Assembly: GCA_030386875.1 (NCBI GenBank)
Contig: CM059573.1
Span: 30,111,891 to 30,175,890, forward strand
DNA from: Morinoia aosen
Lineage: Eukaryota > Arthropoda > Malacostraca > Amphipoda > Talitridae
Reading direction: 5' to 3'
Length of the DNA stretch: 64,000 nucleotides
Shown here: positions 1 to 10,600 of the stretch, one piece after another
Position numbering within the stretch: position 1 is the stretch's first letter
Layout: every line of letters starts with the position of its first letter
Notes under the pieces: model-generated
The model's input: only the letters and a program-made list of their open reading frames with translations
Databases searched by the model: none
Told to the model about the DNA's origin: nothing
Program-made: the position numbers and the translations under genes

Positions 1-44
1 CTTCCCGTGAATGGCGCGTTCTTAACCACTCGGCCACGGCAACC
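1..44 (-). tRNA. tRNA-Ser-like 5' half, cut by the window edge (tRNA pseudogene or SINE head)
   Basis: Read on the minus strand, this edge carries TGGCCGAGTGGTTAAG, which matches the D-arm and A-box region of class II tRNAs such as tRNA-Ser. The D-stem is imperfect because AAC follows where GGC would be expected. The anticodon loop, variable arm and B box would lie outside the window. It may be a real tRNA gene, a tRNA pseudogene or the head of a tRNA-derived SINE, and the visible part cannot separate these. Confidence 0.4.
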
Positions 45-3000
45 ACACAGTGATGCACTTTAATACCTACTATTCATTGTACTCTGATCTTTTATTTCAG
101 AGACATAATGATTTGTTTTTCAAACTGATGATGAAGCTGAACTCCGAAACTTTTTTTAAAAAGTAAATATGCTTAATTTCTTCTAAATTTATTTGAGTTT
201 TAAGTTTCTGGTAAGATTGCGATTAAAGCTAACCACTGATTTGTTCAAGCATATTACATGAACTCATTCCTCAAATATTTGAAATACCATTAGAATGAAC
301 CCGTGAAAGATTTGAGACTTCAGGGCTACTGTTATGTGACTGCTATTATGGCTCATTTTTTCAACAAAATCTGTTCCAATAAGTGTTCAACAGAACATGA
401 CGATCTGAGCGACATGAAATACATGTGCACTGCTTGCAAATCGGTTAGCATCGACAAATAATTAGACCACTACTAAAGCTGGCAAAATAGTGAAGGTATC
501 AAAAAACTTATTGCACTTGAAATAAAGTAGTTCAATCAAGAGCATGAAAGTTTAAAAACTTTGTTAATACGCGCTATTGTTCATCACATTTTATTTTTCA
601 TGCTCAGTTCCCTTTCTAAAACCTAACTTAACCTAAACCTAAATGATGTGCTGTGCATTCAGTTCGAAAATTTCTTCTGTACTGCGCATTCAGTCCCGAT
701 GGCCAGTGTAAGTGACCAGGGTAGATAAAAGAAACATAGCAACAGTATTTAAAATTGCGCGCATAACTTCGCTTGTGTTTGAATGTTGGGCGTATTCTAG
801 TGTGGATATCACACGACAAAATTATCAATATTGACAATTTACGAATTTAGAATCATATTTTCAGCATCACGTGCGGTGGCTCTACACCTTTTTCAATTAC
901 GTCTAATTTAACTGGGAGCTCTACAACAATTCGAGGCGGCTCTTCATCTACAATTCTACATCATGAGCCTGTGTCCAACACAGGCGAGCTTGCTCCGTCA
1001 CAAGCGTCCACCTACACATCTACGTAGCAATTTTTATCAAATGACTCTAGCGAGCATTACGAAATTAGCAGTAATAAATAGGTACACGAGTTCCCTCTCA
1101 TTTGAGTACCTTGATGAACGTATATGTTTGTGGACCGTATTTGCATGCACTTTTTAGACGTTCGTATTTCGATGATAACAATTCGGTAAAATAAAACTCG
1201 TAATTTTTATCACGATCGAACTGTGTTGTCACGTTCATCACTCAACATAACCACCACGTCACGTTTAACAGAATATGAAATCACCGACTTCAACTATCAC
1301 ATCCCAATAAATTCAATGATGCTCCTCTGGAGAATTCAAGTCTCGCTCAGCATAATTATTTCAAGACTAAGCTGAGCCGCTCCTTCGTGTTTCACAGTAA
1401 GCGCCTACAGTTAAGTGATGATCTGCCTCGTGGCTGGCACCATTGAAGCGAATTCATGAATCCACGAGCCTCAGATGGGACGAAATAACGAGCAGTGGCT
1501 CACTGTACCGAGCTACAACTGACAGAGCTCTGGAGCGTGCAGTTAGATGAACGGTTTTGTGTTGGAGTAAAGTGATCAAGAAGAGGGTCAAATGGTAGGG
1601 TTTGATATACTGTAGTGTGAGATGCTGACTGGTATACATAATTTTAATTTTTAACTCAACTTAATCGAAAGAATTTGAGTAATAATTTCACTTCCGAGAA
1701 AATTAAAAAATTGAATCTTAGAAGGATAGACTGACGAAAAAAATTACGCTTTGATAGTTATGTGTTCACCCTGCACATTGAGTGTAGAATAGGGTAAGCT
1801 AGATAGGGGTCTGAAGATGGCTTTCTGAGCTCATGACAAAGGGATTGAAGAGTTTTGTTGATAAAATAATGCCCAATATTAGGATGAGTACAAAATTCCC
1901 ACTTCAGAAAGGATCTAAATGAATTAAGAAAGAAGTTACCGTTTGACTAACCCTCTAAACATATTACAAGAGATGAAAAGTATACATGAGATGATTAGTG
2001 ACCCTCGGCAGAATTTGAAGGCAGGCCTCATCACACTGGGCTTGATAGGAAAATCAAGAAGTGTGGGTGCATTTGAGAGTAATGATGTATAATTTCTTCT
2101 TTTTTCACTCTTTACATGATGCATTTTTATGAAGATGTCCAATATTATTTAGCCGTTTCTTAAATGTTTGAACATTAACTGTAGTTGCATTCAATGTTCC
2201 CTGGTTTATGAAAAATTTTGTTTATTATTTTAGAGGTGTAGAAAATAAATAAAATTCAATGCTAATACATCAAACATTTTTGGTACGGACCCTGAAAAAC
2301 GGTTTTCTATGCCTTGGAAATTAACCTGCTCACCGAAAGTATTCCCTTTCATTTTTTATTGTTCCCTGAGTTCTTTCAATCGATCATAGTTCTTTCCCAT
2401 AGAACGATGTGCAAGTTAATGAATAAATTTTACTACACGAATAGAAAAAAATGATTTATGTTAAAATATGATTCATGGCTGACATGTTATTTCCGCAGCA
2501 CATCTCATGATCAAGGCTAATTTGCTGATCGATCAAAGCCGTTTGCTGTTAATTAGACGCCTCTATAAATTTTGCACTTGAAGTATTCGCAATTTTTAGA
2601 TGATTTTGTTTTGATCAGTGCCTCGTAAAAGTGTTTAATAACGTCGGGTTTTTACCTCAGTGATAGTTAATCAGCAATGCTCGTAATTAATTTGCGCTCT
2701 CATTCTTCTCGCTGAACAAGTAAAACCCGCGACTCCCACACTCCGCCTCGCTAATGAGCCGAGTTGCAGTTTTGCGGCTGTTCAATTTTAAAGTCAAAAT
2801 GAAATAAAATATTCTCGCTTTTTCTGCACTTGCAGAGCACTAGAAAAATGGGATAAGAGACAAGTAAAATTAATTAAATTAGCTTGCCGCTTTACGCAGA
2901 ACTCTTCTTTTTCCTCTCATCGGATCTGCCAGCGGGGTTTTTAGAGCTGGAATTTTTGCAGTTGCTCGTGAAAAGCTTCAGCGAAAGCTTCAAAAGCGTA

Positions 3001-3986
3001 TAAATAAATTGTGGTAAGTGTCAGGAATTGGAGTCTGATGGGAATAAGTCCTTATATACGAAAGCATAAAAATTAGTTTACAAGGAATGAAACTTTATCT
3101 GTCTTACATTACGAATTCTCACTCTGAACAGTCTTTATTTATGCTTCAAGAGCTTGTTTTGGTGACTACTTTCTTTGAATTACCAACTGTTTGTCTCTCG
3201 TTGACTGTTGGAAAATGGAAAAGAAAAACATTGCTTCTCTCTTTTCCTCCTCTGAAAAAAAAACAAGATTATCAAAAGTTCGAACATCAGGGAAACTATT
3301 TCAGAATCATTAAATAAACTTTACACCCTTTAAAAAGAGAAATAACTCAAAGAACACAGTTACAGTGCAGCATCCATAGCAAGTAGCAACAACATCAAAA
3401 ACCAGTACCCCAAAGGCCTGATCTAGGTATGTAGTGTGTTCTAGATAAATCCGCAGTTTTCCTTTGAATGCTTAAGTTCTTATAACTCATTAGAAACATA
3501 ACAAATTAGGTACCTTTATAATTCCACTGTTTAATAAGCTGGCAAAGATGTCTCAAGTTTATTCGATATGAGTGCTTTCAGCCATGATGACAGCTTCGAT
3601 CCACGCGCTTTTGAAAGCTAGACACGGCGATGATAAGTTCACCCGTACACAGGCTTTGACCTCAGTTTGTGACCAACAACAGTTGGTCTCAAATCTTCTT
3701 ATCAGGAATGAACTTTATGGTTGATACGTTAGCTTTTAACCAGTTCAAAACTTCGATGTACCTCATCCAATTGAATTCTCTCTTCTTGTTACGTAGGAAA
3801 AGCTTCCTACCTTGTACATAAGAGGGTTCGCTATGGTCTCTGATCGCTCTGGACATTGTCGTGAAGCTGACTTTTTCTTATTAGCCAATATCGTTTCTCT
3901 TTAGGCTTGCTAGAAAGCGAGATTTGCCAGTTTGAGCTTCTCTTGGCGTGTGGGTGGGCTTACAGTCTTGGATAGATACATTAAAA
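45..3986. other. AT-rich stretch with no recognised gene
   Basis: Both strands are broken by frequent stops and only short open frames of 60-80 codons occur, none resembling a known family. A few degenerate CCTAA-type units sit near 621-642, too few to call a telomeric array. A minus-strand open stretch near 3700-3860 was examined and not recognised. Confidence 0.5.
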
Positions 3987-4101
3987 CGCCTACGACGCTT
4001 TAGTGTATGCATAGGTGTTATGAGTCATCTCATAACGTTCTACAAATAAAAAGACTGAAGCCATCATGTTCGAATGAAGCAGCATTAGACGTCCTAAGTA
4101 A

Positions 4102-4369
4102 AGGGCCGTTTACACTAGGGGATATTTTGGCCGTGAGGCACGACACGTGTATACGAGGCTCACCACTGAGTCTCATTTTCGTGCGTGTTTATACGAAGTT
4201 CCCTATTCACCACGGTAGTTACGATGCTCTTGAGTGTCGCGCATTACGAATTCGATCAGAGCGAATCGGGAACTTCGTATACACACACACAAATATGAGA
4301 CGCAATGGTGAGCCTCGTATACACCTGTCGCGCCTCACGGTCGAAATGTCCCCTAGTGTAAACGGCCCT
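4102..4369. mobile_element. Harbinger-like foldback MITE
   Basis: The 268-bp element begins AGGGCCGTTTACACTAGGGG and ends with the reverse complement of that sequence. The complementarity continues inward through most of the element, so nearly the whole sequence folds on itself. It is flanked by a direct TAA on each side (4099-4101 and 4370-4372). A 3-bp TAA/TTA duplication is typical of PIF/Harbinger insertions, so that assignment is an inference from the ends. No transposase is present. The 121-codon open frame running through it is a by-product of the inverted repeat. Confidence 0.8.
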
Positions 4370-4372
4370 TAA

Positions 4373-4826
4373 CTCGAACCCAATGTGAGTATTCTGAGGC
4401 CTGCAGGAACATCACTCTCCACAGCCTCAACGACTCCGAAGCGAACGACCACACTCACCCCAATTATCCCATGGGAGGCACGCCGCTGTAGCAGAGAGAG
4501 ATTCTTTTGCAACAATCTTATCTAGATAATTCCGGATTTTTTCTCAAGGCAATAAATCATCAAAGGGCATAAGGTTGACTGAATTTCTCGTGAAGATACA
4601 GTTGCAAGTCGTCGATGATGTTATAGGAGTTAATACGAACGCTAGCTCAATATCTGAATTTTCAATATAGTTTCTCTCAATAACGACTGGAGGATTGTGG
4701 CTAAAGAATTAATTGAAAGAAAAGACACAATGATTGATGTGATTAGGACATTGAAAAGTCCCATGCGACCTTGAAAATACGAGAATTATATTTAATAGAT
4801 TTTATGTTAAGTATTGATGACTTATC
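4373..4826. other. Stretch with no recognised gene
   Basis: This is AT-rich sequence between the foldback MITE and the Tc1-like element. I see no coding signal or repeat structure. Confidence 0.5.
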
Positions 4827-4828
4827 TA

Positions 4829-6031
4829 CAGGGGTTGAACAAAATTATGAAAACGCGTAACATTTAGAATCACAATCTTTGAACTTGTGATGTACAGTCA
4901 AAACTTGATATATTTTCATGCTTTATTGTTTATCATTGCCGCTTTTTGATATTTTATTTGAATTGACTGATTTTTACAGAAATGGGATAACCTTATAGAA
5001 ATGGTAGACCTCTCTGACTTTCAGAGAAGCTGAATTGTTGGTGCCCGTATGGCAGGCGCTAGTGTAACAGAAACTGGCCGATTGCTTGACGTTTCAAGAG
5101 GTACTGTCTGAAAATAATGACTGCCTTTGAAGGAGAAGAAAAACGTACACAGCCCAGCACAAGTCTGGCCGAAAGTCGAAGTTGTTTGAAAGAGAGCGTC
5201 GGACTCTAAATTGAATTAGGAACAGTCGAAAGACTACGGCTCTTAAAATCACTGTAGACCTCAATTAACACCTACAGAACCCAGTTTCCACAAAAACTGT
5301 TCGTCGGGAGCTGCAAAAATCCTGAGTGTACTGAAGACCTATAATTAAAAAATATCTAATCTCAAAGCCAAATGTTTCGAAGCGTTTAAAGTGGTGCAGA
5401 AAACACCAGAAATTGTCCGTCGAGCATTGAAAAAATGTAATTTTCTGTTACTAATCATCGTTTATCTTGTTTCTTTCCGACCTCCGGCGCGGTGCACGTT
5501 TGTAGACAGTCGAAAAAAGCCTTCAATCCAGATTGCTTTCTCCCAACCGTAAAACATGGCGGGGGTTCTGTGATAAACTGGGGTGCTATTTTTTTTTGGG
5601 AATACGCCGGGTTAATGATTTCCCTTCATGGAAGAATTAACAGCCGAGACTATATAGAAATTTTGGGCGACCATGCTCATCCTATGGTTCAAGTACTGTT
5701 TCCTGAGGGGAATACTATTTTTCAAAATGATAATGTCCCAATCCATACTGTTATAATTGTTAAAGAATGGCACGAAAGACATTCCAATGAAGTTGAGCAT
5801 CTCATTTGGCCACGGCAATCCCTAGACCTCAACATTATTGAGCATTTATGGTCGGTTTTTGAGATTTAAGTGAGAAGTCGATTTTCGGCGCCATCGTCCC
5901 CAAAAGAACTGGAGGGTGTTTTATCTGAAGAATGGGCTAAAATTCCTTTGGAAGCAATTCACAATTTGTATGAATCAATACCTTGAAGAATTAAGGCTGT
6001 AATTGCCTCAAAAGGAGGACCTACAACATAA
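4829..6031 (+). pseudogene. Tc1-like transposase pseudogene (D-36-E type)
   Basis: A degenerate Tc1-like element reads on the plus strand. The left end starts with CAGGGG at 4829 after a TA, as in Tc1 terminal repeats. The transposase begins at ATG 5001 (MVDLSDFQRS) and hits a stop at its eleventh codon, with more stops and frameshifts to about 5490. From 5492 to 5869 a 125-codon block is open and carries GGGSVINWGA, FQNDNVPIHT and DLNIIEHLWSVFE. The second catalytic Asp and the final Glu are separated by 36 residues. Reading continues past a stop to KGGPTT and TAA at 6029-6031. I could not find a matching right terminal repeat. The copy is clearly inactive. Confidence 0.88.
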
Positions 6032-6534
6032 TGATATATATTTTGTTGATTGAATCTGATTGAAGAGATTTTTTACGGGGCTAATGAAATGTGAAAAGCT
6101 CGTAGAATTAAATATGGTGGTAGAATATTTCGGTGCTGTCCATTCGAGATATGAAAATCCATATCAATAGGAAAGAAGTTCTAATAGAAATAACTCTTTC
6201 ACTACGGTAATTTGGCTAAAGCAATAAGAAAAGAATTCATGGAAAAACTTGAATTAAATCAAATTTTAAAATTCTGCGCTGTTGGAATCATTAGGAAGAA
6301 ATGAAAGAAGTTTTGATAAAAAACGTATATCTATGCCGTTAAAAAAATGGTGGGTAGTAAAACAATTCATAAGCAAAGCATGTTTTTAATTGCACAGCTT
6401 CTCAACACACATTGCAGCAACGTGTGTTTTCGGAAAATAGCGATAGTGAGAATTAGAGCATTTTCTTAAGATCGTTTGAGTGCAATAAAAACGTGAAAAG
6501 TCGATGGTAACTATTTGCGTTGTTTGTTGATAAA
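6032..6534. other. Stretch with no recognised gene, left flank of the LTR element
   Basis: This is AT-rich sequence between the Tc1 remnant and the retrotransposon. The expected right end of the Tc1 element is not visible here. Confidence 0.5.
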
Positions 6535-6539
6535 TTTAG
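6535..6539 (+). repeat. Target site duplication, left copy
   Basis: The sequence TTTAG directly precedes the 5' LTR and recurs at 13107-13111 directly after the 3' LTR. A 5-bp duplication is normal for Ty3/gypsy integration. Confidence 0.9.
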
Positions 6540-6830
6540 TGTCAGGCCGCACAGGGTTTGTCGAGCCTTTTTGTGTTAGTTACCCCTAATCTTAAGTATT
6601 TTCTTCATGTGTCCAGCTCTCTGAACGCCGACTTATCTATTTCCCCGCGCTGATGTTGCGTTTGTTCATTTACTTTAGTTAGCCCTTAAATATCATTTGT
6701 ATTACATGTCGATATTCCAATGTTTCTTGTGTTATCTAGCTAAATGCGACTAATATTTTAAATGCAATTTTGAGTGTTGTACCCTGTTATGCAGTAGCTC
6801 ACGTCTGTACGCACTATTTTTGCAATAGAA

Positions 6831-6836
6831 AATAAA
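6831..6836 (+). promoter_or_regulatory. Candidate LTR polyadenylation signal
   Basis: AATAAA is followed within about 40 bp by a GT-rich tract. I found no other AATAAA in the LTR. The same site recurs in the 3' LTR, where it would act on the genomic RNA. Confidence 0.5.
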
Positions 6837-7036
6837 TCACTGTGTTTGTTAAAATATATCAGTGTATGTGATAGGGACTTCAAAGAGATTCAGCATTAAA
6901 CAAGTCACACCCTGAGGTCAAAAGAGTTTCCTTTCTCCTTGTTGACATAGGCTTTAGTCGTATACGACACTTCGCCTAATAAGGGGTTTAAGGAGCCACC
7001 TCGGAAGGACGAACTATTCCGCATAGTTTGTCAATA

Positions 7037-7404
7037 GGAAGACGCTGTCGCAGTTCGGCACTAACAGAATTCACTTCTGTTGCCCTAGCGGTCTCATACG
7101 GCGCAGACAGTTGCTCGTCTTCCTAACGGTACCACCGTAGTTCGGCACATAACAGAATTTACTTCTGTTGCCCTAGCGGACTTATTACGGCGTAGGTGGT
7201 ACCCACACACACTCCTCACCCTAGCGGTACCACCGTAGTTCGGCACATAACAGAATTTACTTCTGTTGCCCTAGCGGACTGAATACGGCGCAGGCGGTAC
7301 CCACACTCACCTCACCCCCCACACACAACGGTACCGCCGTAGTTCGGCACTAACAGAATTTACTTCTGTTGCCCTAGCGGACTGATTACGGCGTAGGCGG
7401 TACC
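7037..7404 (+). repeat. Four consecutive palindromic hairpin units in the 5' LTR
   Basis: Units lie at 7037-7123, 7128-7203, 7226-7301 and 7330-7404. Each contains an inner stem ACAGAA/TTCTGT extended by GGCA/TGCC. Units 2-4 are enclosed by GGTACC(A/G)CC and GG(T/C)GGTACC. Unit 1 has a different outer stem, GGAAGACG/CGTCTTCC, which is also self-complementary. Unit 2 pairs A with T where unit 4 pairs G with C. The array recurs in the 3' LTR. Confidence 0.9.
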
Positions 7405-7526
7405 CACACGAACCTCAGGAAGGGCAGCTGCGAAGAAAAGCTAGCGCCCCGGAAAAGGTAGCTATACAGAAGACAGCCCTTTTCCACGAACCCTCACGTC
7501 GACCGCACGACGGTATCGACATATTC

Positions 7527-7544
7527 TGGCGCCCGAACAGGGAC
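7527..7544 (+). promoter_or_regulatory. Primer binding site, tRNA-Lys type
   Basis: TGGCGCCCGAACAGGGAC lies five bases after the 5' LTR. It is complementary to the 3' end of the tRNA-Lys species used as primer by several retroviruses and retroelements. It would prime minus-strand DNA synthesis. Confidence 0.9.
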
Positions 7545-7626
7545 CCAGAAGCTTTGCGCGACTACCAACGTTGTCTGGGGTTCTGGGTTCTAATCGACTA
7601 CGCGGACACCGCATCACTTAAACAAG

Positions 7627-10600
7627 ATGAATCTCGTCGCTCAAGCTCGAGAATACGTCGAAGCCCTCGGCCTCACTCCCACCGATGCGGAGTACCGGGA
7701 AGAATTTACCAGCCGCCTGAGGCATTTGGAAGAAGCCGCAGAACGAGCAGCGGAACGAGAAGCCGCAGAACGAGCAGCGGAACGAGAAGCCGCAGAACGA
7801 GCAGCGGAACGAGAAGCAGCACAACGAGACCACGAGCTCAGACTCCGACAACTCGATGCTCGAATCGCTCCCCAAAATGCTAGAGTGAAGATACCTCCAC
7901 CGGCCTCATTCGATCCCACGAAAGAAAGGATGGACGAATTCTTGCAACGCTTCTGCACTCACACCACAGCGATGGGATTTACTGAAGTCGATGCTGTTGT
8001 CATGCTCCATAATTTGATCACACCGAAGGAACGTCGACTCATCGATACCCTGCCCGCAGCAGATCGCTTCAAGCTTCCTGAAATTAAATTGCTCCTACTA
8101 GATGCTCATAAAGTTACTCCGGCAAAACTACGTGCCAACTACTACGAATTGAAGCCAGAAGAAGGCGACAATATGTCACGTTACCTACGGCGACTCGAAC
8201 AATCCTTTGACGCTTGGTTAAAAGGATGCAACATCGAAGCCAACTACAAGACTCTTCGTGACTTTCTAATTGTTGACCGAGCTTATTCAAGCTTGCCGCC
8301 CTTCCTCGCTACTCAGTTGCGTGACAGGGGTGGTAACACAGTCGCAAGCCTGGGAGAGCAAGGTGATAGCTTCTTACAAGCAAGACCTCATACATCGCTC
8401 CATCAGCTTTGTAAGGGTCGCACACTGACATCATCGACGGATGCGGGCCCTCCAGCACTCAAAGCATCAGGAGCACCAGAACGACGCGCGACATTCCCTG
8501 TCCGAGCCCCGAGCACTCCAGCAAGAACACCCAACTCCAGCAACAACTCTCGAGGAACGCCGCCAAGAACTTCTAACACACGTGGTGGTCCCACCCGCTC
8601 AGGATCGGTCAACACTCCGCAGCGCGAACAACGAGGACCTTACAATGGATTTTACTGTACTTTTCATGGTCCCAACCAATCGCATTCCAGTGACGAGTGC
8701 CGCCAATTACAGAGGAGGCAAGGTGATGGTCCCAGTAATGGAGCAGGCCATGCAAGCCCACTTATCTCCAGTACTACCGCTCGAGTAAACAATCTAGCAA
8801 CGCATGAAGAAGCACATGAATACGACGATATTCCCCCAGTCGCATGCAAGCACATCGCCTCGAACAAGCTGATCGAATTGGGACAGCTGAAAACATGCTC
8901 TGGCACCGTGAACCAACAACCCGTTCAAGTACTACTCGATGGAGGAGCAACGGCGGTCTTCGTCAAGAAGGCTCTCGTCCCAGCTGACGCCATTTTGAAG
9001 AAGGAAATAACCGTACGGCTGGCCAACAATCACTCTTTCGAAGCGCCTCTGGCCCGGGTCTCTCTCGTGTGCCCCTATTACCACGGAGAGGTGACAGCCG
9101 TAGCCATGGAAGAGCTCTCCCACGATGTCATTCTCGGCCGAGTTCCCGGAACCACCTCCTTCGAAGAACAGATGACCGACTATGAAGAGCAACCAGTTGC
9201 TGCAGAAGTCTCTCACGTTGTCACAAGGGCAGCAGCAAAAGCGATCGAAGATCCCACTGCCGCACCAAGCACTGTCGATATATTGCAACACAACAAAGAA
9301 GACTTCAAGAAATTACAGCGGGAGTGCAAAACATTGCAGCTTTTATTTAAGAAAGTTGATACTGGCAAAGAAGAAACGCACAAGGATGGCAGAGTCATTA
9401 CCTTTGAACTCCATGACGGCATTCTCCATCGGAAAACGTTACGAAACGGTCAGGAAACTCATCAACTTGTAGCACCTGCAAGCGTGCGCCCACAAATCTT
9501 GGAAATGGCTCATGACAATCCACTTGCTGGCCATTATTCCCAAAAGAAGACTCAGGCTCGACTAGAACGCGATTTTTATTGGCCGTCCCTAGCAAAAGAT
9601 GTGGTCCAATACTGTCACTCCTGCCATACCTGCCAGACGCACGCTCCATCTCGACCAAGAAAGGCACCTATCTCAACCCCACCGATCACCACTCCATTCT
9701 CCGCGCTCAGTGTTGATTTGGTAGGCCCATTACAACCAGCTTCGGCACGTGGCCACCGATACATTCTCACCGTGGTGGACCAAGCAACTCGGTACGCAGA
9801 CGCAGCCCCGCTCAGACATATAGATGCAGAAACAGTCGCCCAGGAGCTACTCGAAATCTGCAGCAGAGTTGGTTTCCCTCACACGCTAACAAGCGACAAC
9901 GGCACTCAGTTCACAGCTGCAACCTTCGAAGCTTTCCTGAAACTCGTCGGTATCCAGCACCGATTGACGCCATTATACCATGCCCAATCGAACGGCATAG
10001 TCGAACGCTTCAATGGTACGCTCAAAGTCATGTTGCGGAAGTTAGCCGTAGAACAGCCGCGAGATTGGGACCTGTATCTGCCTTCACTCCTTTTTGCTTA
10101 TCGAGACGCTCCTCAGGCCTCAACCGGGTATTCTCCTTTCGAACTCATCTACGGCCATCGCGTCCGTGGACCTTTAACCGTGCTCAAGGAATGCTGGACC
10201 GATGAGAGCTTGCAAGACGACACGAGCACTGCTCAGTATTTGATGGAAATGAAGCACCGATTGAAAGAAACATGTAAAATCGCTCGCGAGAATCTAAACA
10301 GGAGCCAAGAGAAAAGCGCCAAGTTCTTCAACAGACGTACCAAGATGCGAACTCTAAAGCAAGGAGATAAAGTCCTCGTATTTCTGCCCGATTCTCGAAA
10401 GAAGCTACTTATGACTTGGAAAGGTCCCTATACAGTGAAATCACGCCTGGGAACCTATACCTATACATTGGACGTGGATGGAAACAACAAAGTCTATCAC
10501 ATCAACCTCCTTCGCCAGTACCACGACCGGGAGCAGCAAGGTTCCGCCTCACCAAGCGAGAAAGATCGCGAGGACGACGAGAGAGTAGAGGAAGCATTTG

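Larger units (their letters stand above)
6540..7521 (+). repeat. 5' LTR
   Basis: The 982-bp direct repeat starts TGTCAGG and ends TATCGACA. An AATAAA lies at 6831-6836 with a GT-rich tract after it, a plausible poly(A) signal marking the end of R. If so, U5 would be roughly 650 bp, which is long. The last half carries four palindromic units (7037-7404). Confidence 0.95.

Noticed and set aside
621..642. CCTAA-like units as interstitial telomere repeats
   Set aside because: Only about four imperfect units are present, too few to separate from chance in AT-rich DNA.
3700..3860. Minus-strand open stretch beginning MSRAIRDHSEPSYVQGRK
   Set aside because: Fewer than 60 codons, bounded by stops, no recognised family and no supporting signals.
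4007..4372. 121-codon plus-strand open frame
   Set aside because: It runs through the foldback MITE at 4102-4369, and its openness follows from the inverted repeat.
7037..7404. Palindromic LTR units as a CRISPR-like array
   Set aside because: Units lie in both LTRs of a eukaryotic retrotransposon, spacing is irregular and spacers are short. There are no cas genes.
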